The notes beneath the pieces are model-generated. The model saw only the letters and a program-made list of their open reading frames with translations, did not search any database and was not told the origin of the DNA. Of a stretch of DNA of 47,446 nt, positions 17,299-26,278 are shown piece by piece; within the stretch, counting starts at the first letter, position 1, and every line of letters begins with the position of its first letter. Source of the DNA: Agromyces albus (GTDB taxonomy: Bacteria > Actinomycetota > Actinomycetes > Actinomycetales > Microbacteriaceae); contig NZ_SDPN01000032.1 of NCBI RefSeq assembly GCF_004134825.1, positions 1 through 47,446 on the forward strand, given 5' to 3'. Both the position numbers and the translations under genes were made by a program.

Positions 17299-18441
17299 TC
17301 AGCGGCCGCCCGCCGCGTAGGCGAGCACCCGGCTCGTCGTCGACACCGCGACTCGAGTGCCGACCGGCAGGAGTCCGGCCGCCGTCACGCGGGCGTCGAT
17401 GCGGGTCTCGTCATCGAGCACGAGCGACAGCATGGCATCGTGCCCGGTGTAGCTCACCGCGGTGACCGTTGCCGCAAGGCCCGCCCATCCTGCCGCGCCG
17501 CCCGCTGCCGGCGCTCCTTCGAGCACGGCCTCGAGCGGACGGAGCAGCAACTCTTCGGGGCGCACGAGCACGTCGACGGATGCCCCGTCGACGGGCGCCT
17601 CGAGCGGCGACGCCGTTGCGGCGTCATCCGACACCCAATCGGCAGGCAGTCGCCCGAGGGCGCACGCCACCTCGTCGCCGTGCCACGTGCCCGGCAGGAA
17701 CACGGCGTCGCCCACGAATCCGGCCACCCACGGCGTCGCCGGTCGCCGGTACACCTGCTCGGGGGTGTCGAGTTGCAGCAACTCTCCACCACGCATGACG
17801 CCGACGAGGTCGGCGATCGAGAGCGCCTCGGCCTGGTCGTGGGTCACGAGGATGCCGGTGACCCCCTCTTCGCGGAGGAGCTCACGCACCGAGCGGCGCA
17901 GCTCGGCGCGGAGGATCGGGTCGAGCGCGCCGAAGGGCTCGTCGAGCAGCACGACGTCGGGGCCCGAAGCGAGGGCGCGAGCGAGGGCGACCCGTTGCGC
18001 CTGCCCGCCCGACAGCTGCGTCGGCAGGCGGTCGCCGAGGGAGCCGAGCCCCACGAGGTCGAGCAGGCGCCGCACATCGTCGCGATTCGCCGCGCGCCGG
18101 GCGCTCCTGGCCGAACCGCGAGCGGTCGGCAGTCCGAAGGCGATGTTCTCGGCGACGGTGAGGTGCGGGAAGAGCGCGGCGTCTTGCGGTACCCAGCCGA
18201 TGCGGCGCTTCTCCGGCGCGAGGTGGATGCCGTGCGTCGTGGCCATCCGGTGGCCGATGCGGATCTCGCCGGCGCGGGCGCGCACGAGCCCGGCGATCGT
18301 GCGCAGCAACGTGGTCTTGCCGCATCCGCTCGGCCCCACGATCGCGAGGAGCGAGCCGTCGGGCACCTCGAGGCTGACGGAGCGCAGCACGTCGGTTGCG
18401 TCGTAGCCGACGACCAGGTCGCGTACTTCGAGCCGGCTCAT
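17299..18441 (-). CDS. Fe3+ ABC importer ATPase (FbpC-like)
   Basis: A 380-residue nucleotide-binding protein. Walker A GPSGCGKTT, Q-loop region WVPQDAALFPHLTV, signature LSGGQAQR, Walker [14 protein letters not shown] and switch LVTHDQAEA are intact, followed by a C-terminal TOBE-like extension of about 130 residues, as in the FbpC/PotA group. The ATG overlaps the permease stop (ATGA). With the 12-TM permease and the periplasmic-type iron-binding lipoprotein upstream it makes a complete Fe3+ importer. Only 6 nt separate its stop from the converging RibD_C gene. Confidence 0.93.
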   Translation of the reverse strand: MSRLEVRDLVVGYDATDVLRSVSLEVPDGSLLAIVGPSGCGKTTLLRTIAGLVRARAGEIRIGHRMATTHGIHLAPEKRRIGWVPQDAALFPHLTVAENIAFGLPTARGSARSARRAANRDDVRRLLDLVGLGSLGDRLPTQLSGGQAQRVALARALASGPDVVLLDEPFGALDPILRAELRRSVRELLREEGVTGILVTHDQAEALSIADLVGVMRGGELLQLDTPEQVYRRPATPWVAGFVGDAVFLPGTWHGDEVACALGRLPADWVSDDAATASPLEAPVDGASVDVLVRPEELLLRPLEAVLEGAPAAGGAAGWAGLAATVTAVSYTGHDAMLSLVLDDETRIDARVTAAGLLPVGTRVAVSTTSRVLAYAAGGR

Positions 18442-19991
18442 GCCACGGCCTCGTCGAGCTCGCCGGCGCCGGCGCGGGCACGGGACAGGAGGAACGCCGG
18501 CACCGCGGCCACGAGCAGGAGCGTGACCGCGTAGGGCGCGGCGGCGCCGTAGGCCGACACGTCGGTGCGCGACCACAGCTCGGTGGCGAGCGTGTCGGTT
18601 CCCGTCGGTCGGAGGAGCAGTGTGGCCGGCAGCTCCTTCATCGCGGTGACGGCGACGAGCAGCGCTGCGGCGGCGATGCCCGGTCGAGCGAGCCGCGCGG
18701 TCACGAGCCACCAGGTGCGAAGGCGCCCGTTTCCGAGCGTGAGCGAGACGTCTTCGAGCGACGTCGGAACTTGCGCCGTGGCGCCGCGGATGCCGCCGAT
18801 GGCCTTGGGCATGAACAGCACCCCGTAGGCGAAGGCGAGCACGAACGCGGTCTGGTAGAGCGCCGGCACCGCGGCGAGTGAGAAGAACACGAGCGAGAGG
18901 CCCACGACGATGCCGGGCAGTCCGAGCGCGAGGTACCCCGTCGTCTCGATGGCGCGAATGATGCGGCCGCGGTACCGGGCCGCGAGGATGCCGATCGGCA
19001 GCGCGAGTGCGATGGCGACGACCGCGCCGCCCGCCGACAGGAGCACGGTGTTCCCGGCGGCGGCGGCGAGCTCGGCCGCATCGAACTCCCGCAGGGTCTC
19101 CGCCTCGAACAGGCGGACCACGAGCACCGCGACCGGCACGATGACCGCGAGTCCGGGCGGCACGGCGAGCAGCACGACCGCAGGCGCCGACCAGGTGCCG
19201 AGGCGCACGCGCCGCTGACGCGCCGGGCCGGTGACGGCACCGAACTGCCGGGCGGCCCTGCCGCGCGCGAACTGCTCGGCGATGACGACCGCGACGGCGA
19301 GGAGCACGAGGAGGCTCGCGAGGATCGCCGCGTAGTCGCGGTTGAAGCTCGCGCCGTAGGCCTGCTGGATCGCCGTCGTCAGCACCTGGTAGCGGAAGAG
19401 CGCGACCCCGCCGAAGTCGCTCAGCGTGTAGAGGCACACGAGGAGCGCGCCCGCGAGCACCGCCGGCCGGATCTGCGGCCACGTGCCGAGCCGGAACGCG
19501 GCCAGCGGGCCGCGCCCGAGCGTTCGTGCGACATCGTCGAGCCCGGTCGTTCCGGCCCGCAGCGCGGCCGCGACCGGGAGCGTGACGTACGGGACCGCGA
19601 CGAGGGTGAGCACGAACCAGGCCGCCCAGAACCCCTGCATCCACGGCAGCGCGGCGAGCCAGCCGTAGGCCGCGAGGTACGAGGGCACCGCGAGCGGCAG
19701 CGCGGCGAGCACGGTCCACACCGCGCGGCCGCGCAGGCGGGCGCGAGCGAGCAGGAACGCGCTCGGCACGCCGATCGCCACGGTCGCGAGGGTGACGGAT
19801 GCCGCGAGCAGCACCGTGTTGCCGATGAGCACGGGCACCCGGGGCCGCTCGAACACGGCGGCGATGTCTTCGAACCCCGCAGTGCCGACGCGGACGAGCA
19901 GGTACACGAGGGGGATCGCTGCGAGCGCACACGCGACGACGGCCGCCGCGAGCAACGCTCGAGGCGGCCGTACGGCGGGTGTGCGAGACAT
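18438..19991 (-). CDS. Fe3+ ABC importer permease (FbpB-like, fused)
   Basis: A 517-residue inner-membrane protein with roughly twelve transmembrane segments in two homologous BPD_transp_1 halves, the normal architecture of FbpB/SfuB. Coupling loops are visible at DVARTLGRGPLAAFRLGTWP in the first half and EDVSLTLGNGRLRTWW in the second. The ATG at 19991 is preceded by a TAGGCT hexamer 7 nt upstream, suggesting a leaderless start in addition to read-through from the binding-protein gene 26 nt before. It is coupled to the ATPase gene by an ATGA overlap. Confidence 0.92.
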   Translation of the reverse strand: MSRTPAVRPPRALLAAAVVACALAAIPLVYLLVRVGTAGFEDIAAVFERPRVPVLIGNTVLLAASVTLATVAIGVPSAFLLARARLRGRAVWTVLAALPLAVPSYLAAYGWLAALPWMQGFWAAWFVLTLVAVPYVTLPVAAALRAGTTGLDDVARTLGRGPLAAFRLGTWPQIRPAVLAGALLVCLYTLSDFGGVALFRYQVLTTAIQQAYGASFNRDYAAILASLLVLLAVAVVIAEQFARGRAARQFGAVTGPARQRRVRLGTWSAPAVVLLAVPPGLAVIVPVAVLVVRLFEAETLREFDAAELAAAAGNTVLLSAGGAVVAIALALPIGILAARYRGRIIRAIETTGYLALGLPGIVVGLSLVFFSLAAVPALYQTAFVLAFAYGVLFMPKAIGGIRGATAQVPTSLEDVSLTLGNGRLRTWWLVTARLARPGIAAAALLVAVTAMKELPATLLLRPTGTDTLATELWSRTDVSAYGAAAPYAVTLLLVAAVPAFLLSRARAGAGELDEAVA

Positions 19992-19998
19992 CCGTCCC

Positions 19999-20004
19999 AG
20001 CCTA
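19999..20004 (-). promoter_or_regulatory. -10 element for the iron permease gene (leaderless-type)
   Basis: TAGGCT on the - strand lies 7 nt before the permease ATG in the 26-nt gap after the binding-protein gene, so the permease and ATPase may have their own promoter. Confidence 0.4.
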
Positions 20005-20017
20005 CGGGGGAAGCCCG

Positions 20018-21055
20018 TTACAGCAGGCCGGCGTCGGCGAGGAGCTGCTGCGTCTGCTCGAGCGACTCGAGGTCGGCGAGGTCGAGCTCGGGGTTGACGA
20101 GGCTGTCGAGCGTCGGCAGGCCCTCGGGTGCGGCGATGCCGGGGAGCAGCGGGTACTCGAACGTCTCGTCGACGAAGAACTGCTGCGCCTTCTCGGAGAC
20201 GAGGTACTCGACGAACTCGAGTGCGTCGGCGTCGTCGGCCGCGCCCTTCAGGATCGCCGCACCGCTCACGTTCACGATGCCGCCCGGATCGCCGGGGAGG
20301 AACTCGAGCTTGGCGCGCATGTTCTCCTCGCCCTCTTCGGCGGCACGCTCGAACCAGTAGTAGTGGTTGATCAGGCCGATGTCGGCTTGCCCCTCGTTCA
20401 CGAGATCGAGCGTCGCGAGGTTGTTGTCGGTGAGGATCGGGTCGTTCGCGGCGATCGCCTCGACCCATGCAGCGGCGGCCTCCTCGCCCTCGAGCACGCG
20501 AAGTGCCGTGATGAACGACTGGAAGCTCGCGTTGCCGGGTGCGAAGGCCACGCGGCCCTTCCACTCGGGCGCCGTCAGCGCGTCGACGTTGTCGGGCACC
20601 GTCTCGCTCGTGAGGTGCTCGCCGTCGTAGGCGATGACCCGCGCGCGGCCCGTGACGCCGATCCAGTTGTCGTCGTCGGACGTGAAGCCGGCCGGGATGA
20701 GGTCGGCGAGCTCGGCGGGGATGGGCGAGGTGAGCCCGGCGTTCGCGATGGAGCCGAGCGCGCCGGCATCCTGCGAGAGGAACACCTCGGCGGGGGTGCG
20801 TTCGCCCTCCTCGAGGAGCAGTGCGTTGAGCTCGGGGCTCGTCGCGTAGCGCACGTCGACCTCGATGCCCGTGTCCTCGGTGAACTGCTCGATGAGCGGG
20901 CCGACGAGCGCCTCGTTGCGGCCGGCGTAGATCGTGAGGGTGTCTGCGTCGGCGGTCGACGTCGATCCGCCGGTCTCGCCCGCGGCGCACGCCGTGAGGG
21001 TGAGGGCGACGGTGATGACAGCGCCGAGGGCGAAGGCGGTGCGGGGTGAACGCAT
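20018..21055 (-). CDS. Fe3+ ABC importer substrate-binding lipoprotein (FbpA-like)
   Basis: A 345-residue secreted lipoprotein with a signal peptide ending in lipobox LTAC, then a two-lobed ferric-binding fold: LTIYAGRNEALVGPLIEQF at the start of the mature part, EVFLSQDAGAL, WIGVTGRARV and GLINHYYWFERA, with the paired tyrosines (HYYWF) that coordinate Fe3+ in FbpA-type proteins. It is the first gene of the iron importer operon, and a DtxR/IdeR-type operator lies 48 nt upstream, so iron repression is expected. Confidence 0.92.
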   Translation of the reverse strand: MRSPRTAFALGAVITVALTLTACAAGETGGSTSTADADTLTIYAGRNEALVGPLIEQFTEDTGIEVDVRYATSPELNALLLEEGERTPAEVFLSQDAGALGSIANAGLTSPIPAELADLIPAGFTSDDDNWIGVTGRARVIAYDGEHLTSETVPDNVDALTAPEWKGRVAFAPGNASFQSFITALRVLEGEEAAAAWVEAIAANDPILTDNNLATLDLVNEGQADIGLINHYYWFERAAEEGEENMRAKLEFLPGDPGGIVNVSGAAILKGAADDADALEFVEYLVSEKAQQFFVDETFEYPLLPGIAAPEGLPTLDSLVNPELDLADLESLEQTQQLLADAGLL

Positions 21056-21102
21056 GAAGGTGCTGCTCCGTGAGTCGGGGGAGGGCGCCCTCGAACGAAG
21101 GC

Positions 21103-21121
21103 TTAGGTAAGCCTAAGCTAG
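21103..21121 (-). promoter_or_regulatory. DtxR/IdeR iron box
   Basis: TTAGGTAAGCCTAAGCTAG matches the 19-bp DtxR/IdeR operator consensus (TTAGGTTAGCCTAACCTAA) at 16 positions, including the TTAGGT and GCCTAA cores. It sits 48 nt upstream of the FbpA-like start. The likely reader is the DtxR-family repressor at 27784-28476. Confidence 0.85.
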
Positions 21122-21164
21122 CTGCGCCTTGCGAACAAAGCCCGGCGTCACAGACCGTGCAGTG

Positions 21165-22808
21165 TCAGGCGGCGGCGAGCGAGTGCGAGTCGAGGATCGT
21201 GTACGAGTACCCCTGCTCGGCGAGGAACCGCTGCCGGTTCTGCGCGAAGTCCTGGTCGACGGTGTCGCGTGCGACGAGCGTGTAGAAGTTCGCGGAGAGG
21301 CCCGACTCCTTGGGCCGCAGCAGCCGCCCGAGACGCTGGGCCTCCTCCTGGCGTGAGCCGAACGACCCCGAGACCTGGATCGCGACGGTCGCCTCGGGAA
21401 GGTCGACCGAGAAGTTCGCGACCTTCGAGACGACGAGCACCGTCGTGGTGCCCTCGCGGAACGCCTGGAAGAGCCGCTCCCGCTCGTCGACGGGGGTCGC
21501 ACCCGTGAGCTTGGGCGCCCGCAGCGCGTCGGCGAGCTCGTCGATCTGGTCGAGGTACTGCCCGATGACGAGGATGCGCTCGCCGGCGTGCTTGGCCACG
21601 AGCTCCTTCACGACCCCGAGCTTCGCGGGCGCGGTCGCGGCGAGCCGGTACCGCTCGTCGTCGGCGGATGCCGCGTAGACGAGCCGCTCCGACTGCGGCA
21701 GGTCGATGCGCACCTCGTAGCACGCGGCGGGGGAGATGAAGCCCTGGGCCTCGATCTCCTTCCACGGTGCGTCGAACCGCTTCGGGCCGATGAGCGAGAA
21801 GACATCGCCCTCGCGGCCGTCTTCGCGCACGAGCGTCGCGGTGAGGCCGAGGCGCCGGCGGGCCTGCAGCTCGGCCGTGAGCTTGAACACGGGGGCGGGA
21901 AGCAGGTGCACCTCGTCGTACACGACGAGGCCCCAGTCGAGCGCGTCGAGCAGGGCGAGGTGGGCGTACTCACCCTTCCGCTTCGCCGTGAGGATCTGGT
22001 ACGTCGCGATCGTGACGGGCTTGACCTCCTTCACCTGCCCCGAGTACTCGCCGATCTCCTCGGCGGTGAGCGAGGTGCGGCGCAACAGCTCGTCGCGCCA
22101 CTGGCGTGCCGAGACGGTGTTCGTCACGAGGATGAGCGTCGTGGTCTTCGCGGTCGCCATCGCGCCCGCGCCGACGAGGGTCTTGCCCGCGCCGCACGGC
22201 AGCACGACGACGCCGGAGCCGCCACCGAAGAAGTTGTCGATCGCCTGCTGCTGGTAGCCGCGCAGGTGCCATTCCGTCTGGTCGAGCTCGATCGGATGCG
22301 GCGTGCCGGGCGTGTATCCGGCGAGGTCTTCAGCCGGCCAGCCGAGCTTCACGAGCTCTTGCTTCAGCTGCCCGCGCGCCCACGCCGCGACGAGGAAGCT
22401 CTCGCCGTCGATCCGATCGGTGAGCAGCGGCGCGATGCGCTTCGCGCCCGCGACCTCGGTGAGCACGGCCATGTCATCGCTGCGCAGGCGCAGTGCTCCG
22501 TCATCCGTGCGGTCGACGATGAGCCGGCCGTAACGGCCGACGGTCTCGCGCATGTCGACGGCGACGGTCTGCGGCACCGGGAACTTCGCATAGCGCTCGA
22601 GGGTGCCGAGCATGTCGTCGGCGTCGTGGCCGGCGGCACGGGCGTTCCAGAGGCCGAGCCTCGTGATGCGGTAGGTGTGCACGTGCTCGGGTGCGCGCTC
22701 GAGCTCTGCGAAGACCGCGAGATCGTGCCGGGCATCTTCGGCGAGCGGGTGTGCAACCTCGAGGAGCACGGTGCGGTCGCTCTGCACGATGAGGGGGCCG
22801 TCTGACAT
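21165..22808 (-). CDS. DNA repair helicase XPB
   Basis: A 547-residue SF2 helicase of the bacterial XPB (ERCC3) family. The N-terminal XPB domain (about 1-180) precedes motif Q/I (LPCGAGKTLVGAGA), motif II DEVH (VVYDEVHLLP), motif III LTATLVRED, and motif VI QRLGRLLRPK with the arginine finger. Length equals that of mycobacterial XPB. TAGACT lies 8 nt before the ATG, suggesting a leaderless mRNA. The gene upstream encodes its usual actinobacterial partner, the same pairing as Rv0861c-Rv0862c. A role in DNA unwinding during repair is likely; bacterial XPB's precise job is not settled. Confidence 0.95.
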   Translation of the reverse strand: MSDGPLIVQSDRTVLLEVAHPLAEDARHDLAVFAELERAPEHVHTYRITRLGLWNARAAGHDADDMLGTLERYAKFPVPQTVAVDMRETVGRYGRLIVDRTDDGALRLRSDDMAVLTEVAGAKRIAPLLTDRIDGESFLVAAWARGQLKQELVKLGWPAEDLAGYTPGTPHPIELDQTEWHLRGYQQQAIDNFFGGGSGVVVLPCGAGKTLVGAGAMATAKTTTLILVTNTVSARQWRDELLRRTSLTAEEIGEYSGQVKEVKPVTIATYQILTAKRKGEYAHLALLDALDWGLVVYDEVHLLPAPVFKLTAELQARRRLGLTATLVREDGREGDVFSLIGPKRFDAPWKEIEAQGFISPAACYEVRIDLPQSERLVYAASADDERYRLAATAPAKLGVVKELVAKHAGERILVIGQYLDQIDELADALRAPKLTGATPVDERERLFQAFREGTTTVLVVSKVANFSVDLPEATVAIQVSGSFGSRQEEAQRLGRLLRPKESGLSANFYTLVARDTVDQDFAQNRQRFLAEQGYSYTILDSHSLAAA

Positions 22809-22816
22809 AACGATCG

Positions 22817-22822
22817 AGTCTA
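22817..22822 (-). promoter_or_regulatory. -10 element of XPB gene (leaderless-type)
   Basis: TAGACT on the - strand ends 8 nt before the XPB ATG, and no Shine-Dalgarno is visible in between. Confidence 0.45.
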
Positions 22823-22872
22823 CGCCCGTCTGAGGAACGGTCGGCCGAGTGGCCCGAAGACGGGGGTAGCGC

Positions 22873-24738
22873 TCAACCGTCGACTGGGCCGGGGGTGACG
22901 GCGGCGATCGCCGAGAGCGGGAGTGTGCGCTCGATGTCGGCCTTGCGGTCGCGCGCGCGCAATCTTCCGTTGGCCACGCTCGCGGGAGCGAGCAGGTAGT
23001 CGGCCGTCTGCCCGCCCGGCATGCGCACGGTGACGGTGAGCGTCTCCTTCGCCCGCGCGGCGGCCTCGAGCTGCCGGGCGAGCCACGCGAGCTCGGTGGC
23101 GCCCTCGTCGCCCTGCTCGAGCACGCGGTCGAGGAGTGCCGCGATCGGGTCGGTCTTGGGTGCTGGAGCCGGGATGTGCGCGAGCCGGTGCCGGCGAAGT
23201 CGCACGATGCGACCGCTGGGGTCTTCGGCGGCGACGGGATAGCGCGCGTCGGAGAGGGCCCAGAACACGACCTCGGCCGGGAATCTCGAGAGCAGGCGGT
23301 TCGGGCCGGCCTGTCGCAGGCCGATCGACGCGAGCGACTGGTCGACCGAGAGCGTGCGGATGAGTTGCTCGTCGTCGGAGCGGATCGAGGCGCGCGCCGG
23401 GGCATCCGCCTCATCGGCCGCGGCGACCCGCACGGAGCCGAATCTCGCCGCCGCCTCGGCGACGAGGTACTCGAGGGGTTGCGGGATGCCGGTGAGCGAG
23501 AGCGCACCGAGGAACGACAGGATCGATTCCGCCGACTCGCCGGCGGCGAGGCCGCGATTCACGGATGCCGCGCTCACGCGATAGGTCGAGGCGAGGTCGC
23601 GGCCCTCGACGTCGGCGAAGGTGCGCAGCCTCGCGTCGAGTGACGGGTCGAGCGGACCGGGCGACACGATGGAGAGGTCGTGCTGCACGTAGACCCGGTC
23701 GACCTGCTTCGGGAAGTGCGCGGCCAGTTGCGCGGCGGCTCGATCGAGCTCGCCGGCGAGCACGAGCCGGCCGGCTTCGACGGGTTCTCCGGCGACCGCG
23801 AGGCCGAGGGCCTCGGCGTCGTCGACGAGCCGCTCAACGCCATCGGAGAGCCATCGCCCGCCCGCCGGGTAGAACCAGCTCACGTCGTCGCGGAACGTCG
23901 AGGCGGAGAGGGTCTCGCTGCGCCGGGCGACGAGCTCGCGTAACGCCGGCGGGATGCGGTCGCGCCAGCACTCGGCGAGCCTGCGCCAACGGCCCGCGGC
24001 GCTCTCGAGCGCCCAGGCGGCTCCGAGATCGGACTCGAGCCAGAAGGCGCCGTCGCGCACCACGAGACCGGCCTCGTCGGCACGGTGGAACAGCCTCGGC
24101 AGCGCATCGAGCTCGGTGCCGCTCGCCTCGGCGAGGCGCTTCGAGTCGGGCAGCGCGAGGCCGCCCTTCGCGAGCTCACGCGCGGGCTGGGTGCCGAGCT
24201 CGGCGATGAGCTCGGCGGTCGCGGCGACCGTCGCGTAGGCGGTCTCGGCTGCGCGCCGTTCGAGGATGCTGCGGTCGATCTCGTCGAACGCCACGAGCAC
24301 CGGGGGAGCCGGGGCGGCGAGTTCGGCGGCCGAGGGGATCTCGTGGCCCGAGCGCGACGTGAGGCGGGAGGCGACGGCCGACGGCACGTGCACGCGATCG
24401 CCCGCCTCGACGACGAGCAGGTTCTTCGAGAGTGCCTCGAGCAGCTCGCCCGCGGCATCCGAGAGCTCAGCGGATGCCCCGAGGCGCACGAGCTCGGCTC
24501 GCACCTCGTCGGCCGTGGTGCCGGCATCTGCGCCGACGATTCCCGCGGCAGCGGCGAGCACCGCGAGCCGGGGCCGGTCGAGGCGGCTGATGGCCTGGTC
24601 GACGGAATCGGGCGAGAGCAGCGCCTCGGCGAGGTCGAAGAGATCGCGAATGCCGACCGGGTCGAATTCGCGCGTCTGAAGCGCTGCAGCGAGTTGCTCT
24701 CGCGGCAGCCCGCGAAGTCGTGCGGCGAGCTCGAGCAT
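22873..24738 (-). CDS. XPB-associated protein with helicase C-terminal-like domain
   Basis: A 621-residue protein of the actinobacterial family found beside XPB (Rv0862c-like; helicase_C_3/XPB-domain proteins). It lacks Walker motifs. The N-terminal two thirds are Ala/Leu/Glu-rich helical repeats (LARLRGLP-like start, LFDLAEALLSPDS, LDALPRLFHRADE), and a C-terminal module (VYVQHDLSIVSPGPLDP through VVFWALSDARYPVAAEDPSG) resembles the XPB-associated region. It ends 64 nt before XPB. It probably forms a complex with XPB; the molecular activity is unknown. Confidence 0.82.
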   Translation of the reverse strand: MLELAARLRGLPREQLAAALQTREFDPVGIRDLFDLAEALLSPDSVDQAISRLDRPRLAVLAAAAGIVGADAGTTADEVRAELVRLGASAELSDAAGELLEALSKNLLVVEAGDRVHVPSAVASRLTSRSGHEIPSAAELAAPAPPVLVAFDEIDRSILERRAAETAYATVAATAELIAELGTQPARELAKGGLALPDSKRLAEASGTELDALPRLFHRADEAGLVVRDGAFWLESDLGAAWALESAAGRWRRLAECWRDRIPPALRELVARRSETLSASTFRDDVSWFYPAGGRWLSDGVERLVDDAEALGLAVAGEPVEAGRLVLAGELDRAAAQLAAHFPKQVDRVYVQHDLSIVSPGPLDPSLDARLRTFADVEGRDLASTYRVSAASVNRGLAAGESAESILSFLGALSLTGIPQPLEYLVAEAAARFGSVRVAAADEADAPARASIRSDDEQLIRTLSVDQSLASIGLRQAGPNRLLSRFPAEVVFWALSDARYPVAAEDPSGRIVRLRRHRLAHIPAPAPKTDPIAALLDRVLEQGDEGATELAWLARQLEAAARAKETLTVTVRMPGGQTADYLLAPASVANGRLRARDRKADIERTLPLSAIAAVTPGPVDG

Positions 24739-24748
24739 CGTCTCCGGG

Positions 24749-25024
24749 TCAGCTCGATCCGGCGCGCGATGTGCGGGCCCGGCGGATGCCGTTGACGATG
24801 AGGAGCGTGATGAGCAGGAGGAACGCGATCGGCAGCCCGAACCACGGCAGCATGAGCACGAACGGCCAGATGCCCTGACTGAATCCGTCGTCGGCTGCAG
24901 CGCCCGCCATCGTGCCGATCATGACGGCGAAGAAGGCGAGGATCGAGAGACCGACGACGGCGGCGAACATGTACGCAAGAACGCGTTCGGCGCGATTGTC
25001 GGTGATGTTGCCGGAATCGCTCAC
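24749..25024 (-). CDS. Small two-TM membrane protein
   Basis: A 91-residue protein with two strong transmembrane segments (about 16-40, VLAYMFAAVVGLSILAFFAV; and about 54-78, FVLMLPWFGLPIAFLLLITL) and a short basic C-terminal tail. I do not recognise a family beyond its similarity to small membrane proteins found beside cold-shock genes in actinobacteria. The GTG start is preceded 6 nt upstream by TATTCT, so it is a good leaderless candidate. It is divergent from the cold-shock gene and ends 10 nt before the XPB partner. Confidence 0.7.
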   Translation of the reverse strand: MSDSGNITDNRAERVLAYMFAAVVGLSILAFFAVMIGTMAGAAADDGFSQGIWPFVLMLPWFGLPIAFLLLITLLIVNGIRRARTSRAGSS

Positions 25025-25030
25025 CTGTCC

Positions 25031-25036
25031 AGAATA
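25031..25036 (-). promoter_or_regulatory. -10 element of small membrane-protein gene (leaderless-type)
   Basis: TATTCT on the - strand is 6 nt from the GTG start, with no room for a Shine-Dalgarno. Confidence 0.45.
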
Positions 25037-25071
25037 GGCCCACCGGGGCCGCTCGCGCGGCCTTGGGACTC

Positions 25072-25077
25072 TAGACT
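25072..25077 (+). promoter_or_regulatory. -10 element of cold-shock gene
   Basis: TAGACT on the + strand gives a predicted transcript start near 25084-25087, about 50 nt ahead of the Shine-Dalgarno-preceded ATG at 25135. An upstream in-frame ATG at 25087 would coincide with the transcript start. Confidence 0.4.
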
Positions 25078-25134
25078 GGGCCGAGCATGGCGCCGCGATT
25101 CGGCGCGCCTGCAGACATGAGCGAGGTTTTCATA

Positions 25135-25515
25135 ATGCCCACCGGCAAGGTCAAGTTCTACGACGAGGAGAAGGGGTTCGGCTTCATCAGCTCCGATGAC
25201 GGCCAGGAGGTCTACCTCCATGCATCCGCCCTCCCCGCCGGTGCGACCGTGCGCGCGGGCACCCGGCTCGAGTTCGGCGTCGCCGAGGGCAAGCGCGGCG
25301 CGCAGGCGCTCTCGGTGCGCGTGCTCGACGCTCCGGTGAGCCTCGCGAAGATCAATCGCAGGTCGGCCGACGACATGGCGGTCATCATCGAAGACCTCGT
25401 GAAGTCGCTCGACGGCATCGGCGCAGACCTGCGCCGCGGTCGCTACCCCGACCGGGCGAAGGCCCGCACGATCGTCGCCGTGATGCGCAAGGTGGCTGAT
25501 GAGCTGGATGCCTGA
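25135..25515 (+). CDS. Cold-shock domain protein with C-terminal extension
   Basis: A 126-residue protein. Residues 1-65 are a cold-shock domain with RNP1-like KGFGFI and RNP2-like VYLHASAL, which bind single-stranded RNA/DNA. Residues 66-126 form a helical tail (NRRSADDMAVIIEDLVKSLD) absent from ordinary 67-residue CspA proteins but common in an actinobacterial branch. The ATG at 25135 gives the standard MPTGKVKFYD start and has GCGAGG 8 nt upstream; the frame is open back to an ATG at 25087. It overlaps the DUF3027 gene by 17 nt. Confidence 0.9.
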   Translation: MPTGKVKFYDEEKGFGFISSDDGQEVYLHASALPAGATVRAGTRLEFGVAEGKRGAQALSVRVLDAPVSLAKINRRSADDMAVIIEDLVKSLDGIGADLRRGRYPDRAKARTIVAVMRKVADELDA

Positions 25516-26275
25516 GCAACCCGACACCGAAACCGTCGCCGCTGCAGCGGAACCCGAGACCGACGAGTCCGGCACTGTCGAGGGCACTCTTGAACTCGAG
25601 ACGCAGGTCGCCGAGGCCGAGCCGACGCCGGCCGTGGCCGACGAGGTGCTCCTGGCATCCGTCGACCTCGCCCGTCGGGCCCTGCTCGACGTGACGCCCG
25701 CGCAGACCGTGGGCTCGGTCGTGGGCCATCTCGTCGAGGGCGAACACGTGCTCACGCTGCATTTCGCCGCCGACCTCGCCGGTTATCCCGGCTGGCACTG
25801 GAGCGTCACGATCGCTCGGGTCGGCGTCGACGACGAGGCCACCGTGCTCGAGACCGAGCTCATGCCGGGGGAGTCCGCGCTCGTGGCGCCCGACTGGGTG
25901 CCGTGGTCGGAGCGACTCGCCGACTACCAGGCCGCCCAAGAGGCGATTGCCGCCGCGGTCAGGGAAGCCGAGCTGGCTGAGGGCGACGACGAAGACGACG
26001 ACGACGAACTCGACGAACTCGACTCCGATGACGACGATCACGACGATGGCGATGCCGACGACCAGTTCGACGGGATCGACATCGATGCGCTCGACGACTC
26101 GGAGGATTCCGACGACTCGGAGGATTCCGACGACTCGGAGGATTCCGACGAGTCGGATGAGGCTGACGACTCGGATGAGGCTGACGACTCGGATGAGGCT
26201 GACGACTCGGATGAGGCTGACGAGTCGGATGACGCAGACGATTCCGACGACGCAGGCGACCCGCGCGACGCCTAG
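25499..26275 (+). CDS. DUF3027 protein with acidic repeat tail
   Basis: A 258-residue protein. The central part carries the DUF3027 pattern (GHLVEGEHVLTLHFAADLAGYPGWHWSV in segments, ELMPGESALVAPDWVPW), a family of unknown function restricted to actinobacteria and usually beside a cold-shock gene, as here. Beyond about residue 160 it turns into an extremely acidic tail: a D/E run, then nine 6-residue repeats of the type D-D/E-S-D/E-D/E-S/A. The start is ATG 25499, overlapping the cold-shock gene; ATG 25508 is an alternative. An intrinsically disordered anionic tail could bind cations or basic proteins; this is inference. Confidence 0.83.
   Translation: MSWMPEQPDTETVAAAAEPETDESGTVEGTLELETQVAEAEPTPAVADEVLLASVDLARRALLDVTPAQTVGSVVGHLVEGEHVLTLHFAADLAGYPGWHWSVTIARVGVDDEATVLETELMPGESALVAPDWVPWSERLADYQAAQEAIAAAVREAELAEGDDEDDDDELDELDSDDDDHDDGDADDQFDGIDIDALDDSEDSDDSEDSDDSEDSDESDEADDSDEADDSDEADDSDEADESDDADDSDDAGDPRDA
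26093..26254 (+). repeat. Nine 18-bp tandem repeats in the DUF3027 tail
   Basis: Three identical GACGACTCGGAGGATTCC units are followed by GACGAGTCGGATGAGGCT-type units (one variant, three identical) and two diverged copies, all in frame. Near-identical DNA units suggest recent slippage or unequal recombination, so repeat number may vary between strains. Confidence 0.95.
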
Positions 26276-26278
26276 ATC

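Noticed and set aside
26093..26254. CRISPR-like array
   Set aside because: Tandem 18-bp units have no spacers and lie in frame inside a protein-coding tail.
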